Program-made: the position numbers and the translations under genes
Assembly: GCA_947044365.1 (NCBI GenBank)
Contig: OX345636.1
Span: 1,259,501 to 1,323,500, forward strand
From: Petrosia ficiformis
Taxonomy: Eukaryota > Porifera > Demospongiae > Haplosclerida > Petrosiidae
Length of the DNA stretch: 64,000 bases
Reading direction: 5' to 3'
Notes under the pieces: generated by a model
Database searches by the model: none
Told to the model about the DNA's origin: nothing
What the model saw: only the letters and a program-made list of their open reading frames with translations
Shown here: piece after piece, positions 37,076 through 46,450 of the stretch
Layout of the letters: every line of letters starts with the position of its first letter
Numbering within the stretch: the first letter of the stretch is position 1

Positions 37076-38485
37076 CTATTGAAATGGAATAATAGATTCA
37101 CAACAGTTACACAGAGCACAACAAACTACAACTACTTTATCGATCATACTTAAATCTGATGAAGAGTCACACATGATAACATTGATAGGCAGCACTCCCC
37201 CCAGGTAGGTAAATTTCTGTCTCAATAAACCAATCACTCTCTCTACATGTATCCGAACATGGGCTACTTCACGTGCAGTATCAACTTCTAATTGGCTAAG
37301 TTGTGGTTTGCCCTTAGTAAATGGTGGTAATTTAACTTCTGCACAGTATATCCCAATGGACTCTTGAATGTTGAATCCTCGGTCAGCTAACACAAGATCG
37401 CCTGGAAGAAGATTATTTAGAATTCCACAGTGCTCAGTTAGATGGAGGTCAGAAACTCTACCACCCCAACCTTTAGATATAAAAGACACCGATCCTTGAG
37501 GTGTAATACCGATCAAAAATTTAACAGTATTGTGATGTTTATATTGTGAGTAGGTTTGTGCCCGAGCTTTCAATCTATTAGGCCGCTCACAGAAAACCTC
37601 AAAACAGTCAATAATACAGATACACTTCCTAAAATGATTTCTAAAAACCATAGGCATTGTTTTTTTCACTACACCACGATCAGGCCACTTAATTAATGGT
37701 TTTAAACGAATATACATAGCTTCTATCCAGGTTTTAAATTTTCTTGAGACAGTGGACTGATGTACTCCAAATCTATAAGCAAGATCTTGGTCTGCCAGGT
37801 TTAATCGTAATTTCATTAGAGTCATTAAAAATTGCTGCAACTTTGGCAGAGTATTCCTACCATGGTTTACTACAGATGGTGAAACAAATTTGTATATTGT
37901 CATTAAAATAGAATAGGATGGAAGTCCACTGTAATACTTAACTTTCCTATCATTCTGTTTTAATTCTTCCTCAGTAAGAGAATATGTCTGACTGATTAAC
38001 CTTTCAGTGTCATGTACAAGACTTTTACTATGTAGTCCGATACCTGTAATAGAATAGTCAGTACATGTTCCCTTCTCAGAAGTTTCAGTTATTGTTTGCA
38101 CAGCAGTGTCCATTACATGTGACTCATTAGATTGTTCATCGTCATCCTGCAGTTCATCTTCAATACTACTACTGCATACTTTTCTCCTAACTTTGCACCT
38201 CTCATACCTGATGAGATCTGCACTTGCCTTTCTCTTAACTGGAGAACTAATAAAATTAAATATGGTAGGAATATATGCAGGGGAAAGAGGATCATCAGAC
38301 TTCTTTCCACCAACAAAATGAACACTGCACAACCAAGAATAATCACTTGGTTGCCAGTTTTTCCTTTTTACTGCAGATATCAAGAGTGCTCTACGTCCTT
38401 CGTTTGAAGGAAATCGGTAAAAACTAACAGCAGAATCTTTTATAGACCGATTAGAACAACCAATAGCACAACAACTCTTAACCAT
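37076..38485 (-). CDS. THAP-domain DDE transposase, intact 469-aa frame
   Basis: A complete open frame from ATG (38485) to TGA. A THAP C2CH zinc finger occupies about 1-75, with C6, C10, C53 and H56 (WLCSVHF). An acidic linker follows, then a helix-turn-helix near 215-255 (DLAYRFGVHQSTVSRKF). A DDE superfamily-4 nuclease core carries D293 (CIIDCFEVF), D368 (LVLADRGF) and E415 ([11 protein letters not shown]). The protein would recognise the terminal repeats and cut DNA. All three catalytic residues are present and no stop or shift is seen, so activity is possible, though the partner gene on the same copy is deleted. The start codon matches the family's THAP position. Confidence 0.92.
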   Translation of the reverse strand: MVKSCCAIGCSNRSIKDSAVSFYRFPSNEGRRALLISAVKRKNWQPSDYSWLCSVHFVGGKKSDDPLSPAYIPTIFNFISSPVKRKASADLIRYERCKVRRKVCSSSIEDELQDDDEQSNESHVMDTAVQTITETSEKGTCTDYSITGIGLHSKSLVHDTERLISQTYSLTEEELKQNDRKVKYYSGLPSYSILMTIYKFVSPSVVNHGRNTLPKLQQFLMTLMKLRLNLADQDLAYRFGVHQSTVSRKFKTWIEAMYIRLKPLIKWPDRGVVKKTMPMVFRNHFRKCICIIDCFEVFCERPNRLKARAQTYSQYKHHNTVKFLIGITPQGSVSFISKGWGGRVSDLHLTEHCGILNNLLPGDLVLADRGFNIQESIGIYCAEVKLPPFTKGKPQLSQLEVDTAREVAHVRIHVERVIGLLRQKFTYLGGVLPINVIMCDSSSDLSMIDKVVVVCCALCNCCESIIPFQ

Positions 38486-38569
38486 TATTCCCTTTTGCCA
38501 CTCAATATGGCGGACGTAATCTCCGCCCCCTCACGCGCATTTATGCATAAGGTCTATACCATTTAAGTT

Positions 38570-38910
38570 AAATCGACGCTTTAAAGGATCTGGCTAGGAT
38601 CTGTAGTGATTTTAGCATTTTCCATTCTAAGTAACTTTTCATACAGTATACTTTATTATAAAAACAAAAGAGCAATAGAAGACCATGTTTTTGAACAGAT
38701 CAGAAAGTTTGGCAGCTGTAGGAGGTATGTGTTTAAAGGTATAACTGTTCAATGTATAAAAAAAAAAGTTGGGAACGAATGAATGAATAACTTGCTAAAA
38801 CAATGTCTGTGGCAAATCTCTTTTCAATACGATTTTGATAAACTTCTTTCTTTACTCTATCAAGTCTTTAAAATCAACGATTAAATAAAAAAAATTTGGG
38901 ACAGAATAAA
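38570..38910. repeat. Dispersed repeat, copy 1 (partner at 46996-47430)
   Basis: Shares with 46996-47430 the blocks TCTGGCTAGGAT, TAGCATTTTCCATT, AGACCATGTTTTTGAACA and AACAATGTCTGTGGCAAAT. The second locus carries the last block twice. No coding capacity recognised. Confidence 0.8.
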
Positions 38911-38925
38911 TGATTGAATGAACGA

Positions 38926-39510
38926 GCGCCGTCGGGACGGGACCCTCGCCTACATGGCAAAGTAATACAAAGCACTACAATTTTTGTCAAAATATAATAA
39001 AGTTTGTGTATGAAACAAAAAATACTTTTGTTACATGGAATAGATATATAAATTTGAAATACATTTATGGGCATTAATTAAAACTGTTATAACTTTATAT
39101 CGTAAAAGATATCAATGAAATGTCTCAAGTCTACCTCTAAAGTCTCCGTGTGAAAACGTATTGACTATTGAATCGCCTCTACCACGTGTTTAGTACATGA
39201 CGCATATGCGCATGCACATACCTGTAGGTGGAGCTAGGTAGCTTTCTATCTTGCATCAATGATGGTGTAGTAGCAACCACTACCTCGATTGTTTTTGGTT
39301 TGAAGTGTTTCTTGGCTAGCGACAGCCATGAAACAGGATCACTTGTGTTTTGTGTGTACATATTTACTCTCGTTATTGCCCTCGTTTCATCTTAAAGACG
39401 TTATTTTTTTCCTTGTATAAATTGAAGTCTACCAGTACCCCGTTGAATTGTCAATGTTTTTATTTTTCCAGATAAAGTGCTAACAGACAATTTTTTTTTT
39501 TTTTTTGCTG
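38926..39510. repeat. Inverted dispersed repeat, copy 1 (partner 57600-58330)
   Basis: Reverse-complement similarity to 57600-58330: GACGGGACCCTCGCCTAC against GTAGGCGAGGGTCCCGTC, then the block around CCTGTAGGTGGAGCTAGGTAG and the block around CAATGTTTTTATTTTTC. Probably one transposon family in opposite orientations. The small open frames over it are not conserved in frame. Confidence 0.8.
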
Positions 39511-39616
39511 AATTCATTGAATAGCCCATCCCACAAGATTACGATAAATACGAGTTTCGGTCGGAAATAATTTCCGAAAGTCGAGATATCTGCACAACCA
39601 TTTTGGCTATTTTACA

Positions 39617-39829
39617 TTACATACATACACAGTACATACGTACATACACACATACATGTACATACATACATACTATGATACACACATGCATGCATGCATC
39701 CATACATACATACATACATACATACATGCATCCATACATACATACATACATACATACATACATACATACATACATACATACATACATACATACATACATA
39801 CATACATACATACATACTTATGTATATAC
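39617..39829. repeat. (CATA)n microsatellite
   Basis: A long run of CATA units with occasional TGCA and TCCA variants; pure from about 39724 to 39815. Open frames in all phases are artefacts. Confidence 0.97.
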
Positions 39830-39876
39830 ACATGTAGTAGTGTAGTGTTTATATCTCCTCTCTTTTCTCTCAATAG

Positions 39877-39973
39877 CTTGTATTTCTATTGAGGAAAGTG
39901 GTGACCCTCTTGGATTGTTTGGATCAGTCGATAGAAGAAGCCATATCCGAAGACTTGATAACAAATGATAATA
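39877..39973 (+). CDS. Unknown protein, exon a
   Basis: Ninety-seven nt, phase 0 in and phase 1 out: LVFLLRKVVTLLDCLDQSIE, then EAISEDLITNDN. Acceptor CTCAATAG, donor GTAATA. The frame continues exactly into the exon at 40123. A helical Leu-rich stretch is followed by acidic residues. No family recognised; neighbouring exons were not found. Confidence 0.5.
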
Positions 39974-40122
39974 GTAATATTCATCTATCTATCTACATGT
40001 ATGTTCATTCATTTATCTCAGTCTGTTTATCTACATCTATCTATCTATCCATTGTCTGTCTATATACATGTACATGTATGTTCATTCATTTAACTATTTC
40101 TTTTCTGTTGTGATATTGACAG

Positions 40123-40235
40123 TAATGAGAGACAGAGGTGCATTTGGTACAACTACAGTGTTAGACTCAGATGGTTCTGATGACTTATCAACCATTCCAG
40201 GAGTTTTAGTATTTGGTGATAAAGAAATTGAAAAG
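40123..40235 (+). CDS. Unknown protein, exon b
   Basis: One hundred and thirteen nt, phase 1 in and phase 0 out: MRDRGAFGTTTVLDSDGSDD, then LSTIPGVLVFGDKEIEK. Acceptor ATTGACAG, donor GTATAT. The DSDGSDD acidic patch suggests a disordered segment. No family recognised. Confidence 0.5.
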
Positions 40236-40626
40236 GTATATAATTAATATAATGAAATTCATTGTGGGACAATGAAATCACTTATGTCATAAATTAGGCT
40301 ATTTAAATTTTTATGATAGATTGTGTTGATACATATTATAAAATAATATTGTATTGTATCATATGCTGATGGCAGGCTCACTGTTGGTCCAAGTGGTAAT
40401 GCTTCAATTATTCTCTAATCCTTACGTATATAATAGTTATATATATTGACTGTCACCTTTCATGTGCATTGTATATAACTATAACTATATATTGATATAC
40501 ATGTATATAGTTATAGTATGTCTAGTTTATCACACACAATTTTATAGTTAACTATATCAGGCTTACTAAAAGTGTTATAGTTTTAGTCACAGTGCCTTAG
40601 TTAAAAGGGTTTTAGTTATAGTTATA

Positions 40627-41258
40627 GATAGACATGATTTTTGGATCACGGCGAAAAAGGTCCACCTCTACGGCTCTACTCATGTATAGTCAAGTGCCCC
40701 CACCACCACACCTCCTCCTTCCCCCATGATAAAGGGATACATGGGTATCTACTAGTGTTGTTTTAGTTAACTAAAACCCCTTTTAGTAAGGCATTTTGAC
40801 TTTTGGTTAACTAAACTATAACTAAATTACAGGTCTATTGTAATAACTATAACTAACTAAAAGAAAAAATGGTCAATAATGCACACTTTTAGTTAGTTAA
40901 CTACAACTAAAACCCTTTTAATTAGCCTAAAATTGTTTTAGTTAATTAACTATAACTATAACTAAAACTGTGATAAACTAGACATACTATAACTATAACT
41001 AAAAGTGGTCATTATTGTCAAACTAAAACAACACTAGTATCTACGTGTATCTATCAACTGCCCCAAATCTTCACATACATATACATGTATATAACAGATT
41101 ATTGATAGCAATTAGTAATTATAATGAAATTACACCCATAATAAAATCATTATTATAATTATACTGCATGTAAAAATGAATAATAAATAATTAAATAAAC
41201 AATGGGGGTGGAGTGAATGTTATGTAGGACCTGTTAGCATACTATATAATGTACATAC

Positions 41259-41270
<12 letters not shown>
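40627..41270. repeat. Dispersed repeat, copy 1 (partners 52909-53230 and 53330-53460)
   Basis: Matches 52909-53230 almost base for base on both sides of the MITE at 40753 (GACATGATTTTTGGATCACG; CAACTGCCCCAAATCTTCAC; GGAGTGAATGTTATGTAGGA). It ends in ATAC and AT microsatellites. Confidence 0.88.
40753..41036. mobile_element. 284-bp hAT-type MITE with verified empty site
   Basis: Ends TAGTGTTGTTTTAGTT and, inverted, the same. The 8-bp duplication GTATCTAC lies at 40745-40752 and 41037-41044. The paralogous repeat copy at about 53011 has a single GTATCTAC at the matching position and no insert. The interior is a sea of TTTTAGTTAACTAAAAC words in both orientations. A related end starts at 58402 and similar sequence lies at 40500-40625. 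Confidence 0.93.
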
Positions 41271-41304
<34 letters not shown>

Positions 41305-41476
41305 TAATGAGATTCATAGCCCATACATTTCTATGGGGCGTGTAAGTTTATATTTCTCATATAAACCTCAAAATAGGTTGATATTTTAAAATATCAACCT
41401 TGTGAAACTCGATGGCGATTTCTTACGGACTTAATGACAATCTCTTGCAGGACAATCCAAGGTATGAATCTCATTC
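41305..41476. repeat. Inverted repeat with AATGAGATTCATA ends
   Basis: Left AATGAGATTCATA and right TATGAATCTCATT are inverted. The centre has the perfect palindrome GGTTGATATTTTAAAATATCAACC (about 41373-41396). Related words occur in the hairpin at 11205. Confidence 0.75.
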
Positions 41477-41496
41477 TAAAATATATCAGATATTAC

Positions 41497-41623
41497 ATGT
41501 TTCATCTGTCTATATGCGTTATATAAACCTGCCAATTCGGATGATATCACCCTCGGACTACGCCCTCGGGTGATATCTTACCTCGTGGCAGGTTTATATA
41601 ACGCATATAGACCTCTGAAACAT
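41497..41623. repeat. Long hairpin with CCCGAGGGCG core
   Basis: Arms GTCTATATGCGTTATATAAA (41508 on) and its complement up to 41612 pair, as do the outer ATGTTTCA/TGAAACAT. The inner stem GATATCACCC.../...GGGTGATATC encloses CTCGGACTACGCCCTCG. The core CCCGAGGGCGTAG is shared with the hairpin at 11235. Confidence 0.88.
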
Positions 41624-41930
41624 GATATATATAACACACACATATATATATATATATATAATTATATATATATGTATGTATATAATATATACATATATAT
41701 ATATATATATGTATGTATGTATATATATATATGTATGTATGTATGTACATTATATACATGTACATAACATTCACTCCACCCCCATTATATATATATAATT
41801 ATATATATATATATATATATAATATATATATATATATGTATATATTATATAGATATATGTCTACATAGCTATCTATCCATTCATTTATCCATCCGCTATT
41901 CATTCATCCATTCATTCATTCATGCATTCT
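41624..41930. repeat. AT/GTAT microsatellite cluster
   Basis: Runs of AT, GTAT and CATT units. Low complexity only. Confidence 0.9.
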
Positions 41931-42394
41931 ATTATTTAATTAATCATTAATCTATATAGTCCTGTTTACCAATGCATCAGTAAATACATGTAATGATATT
42001 TACTTCCAAAAACTAACAAAATGACCCACAAAATAAGTTATTTGGTGTAACTGTCATGTCATTTATTGAAAATGTTATTTTTTTAATTTTTGTGTGTACA
42101 CAGTATAATCAGATTGGCATTGCTTACTTTTGTATCCAAAATTTTTACTTGTTTTGTAGTACATGTAGTTTAGATTATTATGAATTTTTTACTCCCCTTT
42201 ATTTTTGCTTGTTTGTTTGTTTGTAGTGCTATGTTTACTATGTTCAAAGATAAAATAACCCATTGAAAGACCTAAGCTGAATTGATATTCCATTCCCAGT
42301 ATTGTCATCACCTTTTGTACTGTTCACTCTATATTATGTACTACATGTACATAATTATAATTATATACATGTGCTATAGCCTATTCCTACACCT

Positions 42395-42466
42395 ATGCAT
42401 ACATACATACATACATACATACATACATACATACATACATACATACATACATACATACATACATTA
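42395..42466. repeat. (ATAC)n microsatellite
   Basis: About 17 uninterrupted ATAC units. Confidence 0.95.
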
Positions 42467-42880
42467 GATGGTAATAAATAATTATATATATTTATACTTA
42501 CATGTGGTACATGTAAGTATGAAGTGGTTAGTTGATAATGTACAATCCCCAATCTTGTTTCTGTGCTTTTTTGGTTTGGACATCACTTACATGCCCTTTT
42601 ATTAAATTAAAAAGAGGGTTTGGAGAATTATATAGTTTACCGGAACAGTTCCCAGATTCAACCAGATTCAGTTCAACAATCTTTTCCAAAAAAACTATCT
42701 CGCATATGTTTTTTAATTAATTATAACTTATACCAATACCACAAATATATATGCATGCATTAAAAATAATTACAATGACTAAGTAATGATAATAATATGT
42801 TAGTAAGTAAATATATTCCACATTACTTTCTACTATAACAAGAATTTTGGATTATATACAGCTGTTAGTTTATTAATTAC
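42467..42880. other. No feature seen
   Basis: AT-rich sequence between a microsatellite and the repeat-built locus at 42880. The inverted repeat CTTACATGTGGTACATGTAAG lies at about 42498-42518. Confidence 0.5.
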
Positions 42881-43602
42881 ATCATGAGTGGCAACTTCAC
42901 ATGAATTCCTATCATCAACGAAGCCATTCTCTATCATCCACACGCCCTTTTCCAACCACTCCACACCTTCTCCAACCACTCCATATACCATACACTCTTG
43001 TACAAAAAACAGTGTTGAAATTGAAGGCACAGGTCTAGTGGAGCTACCGATATTCTTCGTTTCTTCATTTGAAGTCATAAGGTGAGGATGCAATTTCCAA
43101 AGCCATTCTCTATCATGCACCCTTTTCCAACCACTCCACACCTCCAACCACTCCACACCTTCTCCAACTACTCCATACACCACAGCTGCTCATCTGCCAC
43201 AGTTGTACATATGCTTAATGGTTGTCCATATGTAAGTTACTACAACTTCAAACTGCTTCTCTTCAGGCCAAACAGCTGGACTATATGAAATATAGCCACT
43301 CTCTATACTTTTTTGTTTATCCACATGCCCTTTTCCAACCACTCGACACAACACATGCCCTTCTCCAACCACTCCGTACACCACAGCTGCTCATCTGCCT
43401 TGTTTAATTGTTGTCCATATATGCACGTTACTACAACTTGAAACTCCTCTTCAGGCCAAACAGCTGGACTATATAAAATATAGCCACTCTTTATACTTTT
43501 TCGTTTGTTCATGTGTTCCTTTGAAAAGTCATAAGGTGAGGAGGCAATTTCTGAATGGTAGAAAATAGTAAGTCTACACAACATGGCAGAGCAAGAGCTC
43601 AA
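42840..43602 (-). CDS. Repeat-built minus-strand reading frames, unknown
   Basis: On the minus strand an open frame starts at ATG 43584 (MLCRLTIFYHSEIASSPYDF) and runs 93 codons to 43303. Related frames follow at 43190-43384 and 42833-43183. The locus is built from near-repeats: the block reading SGYILYSPAVWPEE recurs as SGYISYSPAVWPEE, and a WSGWKR/EWLEKG minisatellite (CCAACCACTCCACACC on +) recurs many times. The frames are shifted between units, so it is either a multi-exon gene with duplicated exons or a decayed repeat. No known domain is recognised. The promoter-like array immediately upstream is the reason to take it seriously. Confidence 0.35.
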
Positions 43603-43673
43603 TACATGTACATTCTCTGCTTCCTTTAACTTGACTCAGACAACACAACACTACTGTACAAAATCAATCACTG

Positions 43674-43740
43674 TTATATAGTAAACCACTAAATGTTCTG
43701 GAATATTCTAAAGCATGTGACAATCTAGAAAGTTCTAGAG
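43674..43740 (-). promoter_or_regulatory. TATA box with two heat-shock elements
   Basis: Read on the minus strand: a heat-shock element of GAA/TTC units at 43728-43740 (GAAagTTCtaGAg on +), a perfect three-unit element at 43696-43708 (TTCtgGAAtaTTC), then TATATAA at 43680-43674, then ATG at 43584. HSF trimers bind nGAAn units in alternating orientation. Order and spacing are those of a heat-inducible promoter for the minus-strand frame. Confidence 0.55.
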
Positions 43741-43811
43741 ACACATGTCCCAACACCTTTTACCCAATAAGTGTGAACTAGTTATTTAAATACATGCCTA
43801 TATTTCTAGCC

Positions 43812-44821
43812 ATGTGCTCTTACCAACTGAGCTACCAAGGCAGCCCAGCTCGCCAGGTCCAAATCAAACATCTCATACACCTGTATGAACAAGTTAACTG
43901 AAACTTGGTGAAGGCCGGGGTAATTAAACCACCAAAGATACCAAACACTAAATCTAAGTATATCCATGTACATGATGACTTGAGATGGATATTCGTACTA
44001 AAAAAATACAAAAACACTATTTTAACAGGATTGGCTTTAGAAGGTATTGCTCCTCCCCTGGTAAATTTCAATTATCATGAGTTTGGCAATACATAATGAA
44101 TAATTATATTGTGACAAATGATTCATAAAGTTATTGGTATTGGAATATACTTTTACATTACACTAACCTCTATAGCCTAATATGTCTGATATATATATAT
44201 ATATATTTATAGCACTTTCACGCCTAACATCAAAGGTACCGACTGTTCTATATTTTCCATATGGCAAACTTTTTTTTACCACATCCTGTTCTATATTTTC
44301 CGGATATTGTTTATAACACTAGAAAACAATGAGCTTTCCTCGGGTTTAGTGCAAGAACACTAAGTACTTCATTTTTCTTCTCCATTGCATCAATCCAAAG
44401 TACTATAAACCAGTTAAAGCACCGGGTTTGCTCGTGTTGTCTTGGAAAATATAGCACTGGGGGTGGGGTCTCAAAGCCTCATAAAGCACTTTGCTACTCC
44501 TCGTGCTTTCTTTGCTTCTCGACCCCATATGTATTAAATATTACTAACTATTAGCTACTAATGTACATGTACATGTAGTATGTGTGTTTCTTACTGCCCA
44601 TGCTCATTGTCTGTATTTCCCGACTGATAACTCAATGCCACCATTTTTATATATTCATGAATTTCTTTAATGACAGGAAATTATTAATTGTTAGGTTATA
44701 CCACTTGAGACTAAACAATAGAGAAAGTCAATGATTTACCCAACCAGTAGTTTTGGTATTAGGTTTCTGTTATGTCAGCAAATTTTGTCATAATCTTAAT
44801 TCATTTGTGTTGTTATATTGG
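43812..44821. repeat. Segmental duplication, copy 1
   Basis: Matches 49441-50398 over about 1 kb (blocks TGCTCTTACCAACTGAGCTA, CTTGGTGAAGGCCGGGGTAA, TGGCTTTAGAAGGTAT, AAAGCACCGGGTTTGCTCGT). It contains only the 5' half of the tRNA-like sequence. Small indels separate the copies. Confidence 0.92.
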
Positions 44822-45262
44822 AAGGAGTGGTTTAGAACTCAAAGTCACTCAATAATGTATAACTCCACCTATGCACAAAATTGTTATGTTATTTTATTAA
44901 CTAATAATTATATTTCCTGAAGCTTTTTGGCCATACTATAAATATTGTTTACATCCATAAACTACAGGGCATATATCACAAACCTACTTATGTCAAAAGT
45001 CATATAATATGTACATGTATATAACCTGAGGCCCATAGGTAAGAGGTACTTCTTGCATTATAATTATACCTAATATTAAAATGTACTGTAAAGAATGATA
45101 TTAGTACATATTAGTCTCGCGTAGCCAGACCCAACCTATGAAGGAAGAGTTTGGGGACAAGCCTACATACACTTCGTTCAAGTACTTTTAAGTGGTCATG
45201 ATTACTTAATGATATTCATGAAGTAAACTAATTATATTCATACGTTTACACGTGTGAAACTA
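44822..45262. other. No gene seen
   Basis: AT-rich sequence. TCTCGCGTAGCCAGACCC at about 45114 looks like a transposon-end word, but no partner end was found. Confidence 0.4.
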
Positions 45263-45559
45263 TTATGGCGCTGGAGAGTGCGATCTCTTTCTACCTATTG
45301 GTTCAGCAAGAGCAGCCAAACTCTGCAACTTCGTCACTAAATGTTCTCTCTTCGTGTTGATCTCCTGAATTAGCTTGAAATAGTTATCAATTTCATTCTT
45401 ACACTTGTGGCATAGCCAACTCTCTCTACTGAAATTTGTTTTCTCCAACAATAAATATAGTTCTTGATAAAGGAATAATTCCAACCTTTCTCCGTACAAT
45501 TTCAATCTTTTAGCCTTCGCTGTACCTCTACTAACATCACACTTACAGATAACACGCAC
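45263..45559 (-). CDS. Small protein with CxC/CxxC zinc-finger-like N-terminal module
   Basis: A complete frame of 98 codons from ATG 45559 to a double stop. Cysteine pairs ICKC (near residue 6) and WLCHKC (near residue 50) are separated by about 43 residues and followed by a helical region (EIDNYFKLIQEINTKREHLV). The spacing resembles a ZAD-like or FYVE-like four-Cys zinc module. It ends in a basic RKRSHSPAP tail. It could be a small protein or the first exon of a longer gene; no clear downstream exon was found. Confidence 0.45.
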   Translation of the reverse strand: MRVICKCDVSRGTAKAKRLKLYGERLELFLYQELYLLLEKTNFSRESWLCHKCKNEIDNYFKLIQEINTKREHLVTKLQSLAALAEPIGRKRSHSPAP

Positions 45560-45621
45560 GTTGATTGAATGAAGGGAGTGGACTTAACGTATCTGTTAAG
45601 GAGTTTTACACCCAACATCCA

Positions 45622-45689
45622 GGTGGTACTTGAACGAAACTCATAGAAAAATGACATTATCTATAGTTGACCGGTTTTCAAAAGCTCAG
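45622..45689 (+). CDS. LEO1 fragment, exon a
   Basis: Reads THRKMTLSIVDRFSKAQ, which matches the conserved block of LEO1, an RNA polymerase II-associated PAF1-complex subunit (vertebrate form HRKMTLSLADR). Probable acceptor CATCCAG, donor GTAAAA. No upstream LEO1 exon is seen in the preceding 5 kb. Confidence 0.75.
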
Positions 45690-45827
45690 GTAAAATCTAC
45701 ACTGTATCTCTATCTGACTGTCATTCTACCTATCTGTCTGTCTATCCATCAATCATTACATACATATATATCCAATTGTCATATACTGTACATATGGCAT
45801 GTATACATACATGTTTATCTATAACAG

Positions 45828-45890
45828 AAAATCAGAGTGTTACCAGTTGTAGAAAAAGATCCCGAGTCTTGTAGAAATGAAATGATTAAG
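45828..45890 (+). CDS. LEO1 fragment, exon b
   Basis: Exactly 21 codons, phase 0/0: KIRVLPVVEKDPESCRNEMI and K. It continues the LEO1 block (vertebrate KIRILP...DPE...EMIK). Acceptor TATAACAG, donor GTACTA. Confidence 0.85.
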
Positions 45891-45956
45891 GTACTAAATA
45901 CTGGTTTAAAACATGTATTTGTTTACTTGTTAGTTACTCATTTGTATACTTGTTAG

Positions 45957-46083
45957 CAAGAGGAACAACGTCTTCGTGCTTCAGTGAGGCTTGAAAGCCA
46001 ACAGAGAAGAATGAAAGAGAAGAGAGCTCGTAAGGGATTAACCACGAAGAGGTCGATATGAAGAAGATGATGAAGATGAAGAA
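45957..46083 (+). pseudogene. LEO1 fragment, exon c, frameshifted
   Basis: Starts QEEQRLRASVRLESQQRRMK, nearly the vertebrate LEO1 sequence, then KEKRARKGLTT. Directly after, the acidic segment RGRYEEDDEDEE lies in a different frame (from about 46047), so one indel breaks the exon; the original frame hits TGA at 46058. The donor GTGAGG is at 46084. No later LEO1 exon is found, so this is a gene fragment or a copy with an assembly error. Confidence 0.8.
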
Positions 46084-46104
46084 GTGAGGAACTGTGTTAG
46101 TATA

Positions 46105-46450
46105 GTCAAAGTACATGTATCTAGTATGGGTATGAGTGTGACATTTATGTAGTATGGGTATGTGTCTGTATGACAATACATTTATGTAGTATGGGTATGA
46201 GCAGAGGTGTGGAAACAGCCAGTCATGCAGGACATTGTCCGATAAATCTAGTGAATGTCCGGGAAATTAAAACTGAACTGTATACAAAGTATATGGGGAG
46301 CAGGACAAGAGTAGTGAAAACAAGCCAGGATGTCCGGCAATTAGCTCACTATTTCCACACCCCTGGGTATGAGTCTCTATGACAATACATTTATGTAGTA
46401 TGGGTATGAGTCTGTATGACAATAAATTTATGTAGTATAGATATGAGTAT
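46105..46450. repeat. About 36-bp minisatellite interrupted by a MITE
   Basis: Units around ATTTATGTAGTATGGGTATG plus AGTCTGTATGACAATAC repeat about four times, split by the element at 46202-46365. Confidence 0.85.
46202..46365. mobile_element. 164-bp hAT-type MITE
   Basis: Ends CAGAGGTGTGGAAA and, inverted, CAGGGGTGTGGAAA, the classic hAT end sequence. The 8-bp duplication GGTATGAG lies at 46194-46201 and 46366-46373. It carries internal GACATTGTCCG/ATGTCCGG words. Confidence 0.88.

Larger units (their letters stand above)
36333..38555. mobile_element. THAP/YqaJ transposon copy B, both ends present
   Basis: A 2,223-bp element with ends AGACCTTATGCACAAATGCG and, inverted, AGACCTTATGCATAAATGCG. 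AT flanks both sides (36331-36332 and 38556-38557), a probable 2-bp target duplication. Subterminal regions share GCCATATTGAGTGGCAA. It carries an intact transposase gene and an internally deleted partner gene. It sits only about 145 bp from copy A, same orientation. Confidence 0.88.

Noticed and set aside
39603..39892. Tyr/Ile/His/Thr repeat proteins over (CATA)n
   Set aside because: Frames are open in all phases only because the tetranucleotide contains no stop in those phases; both strands are equally open.
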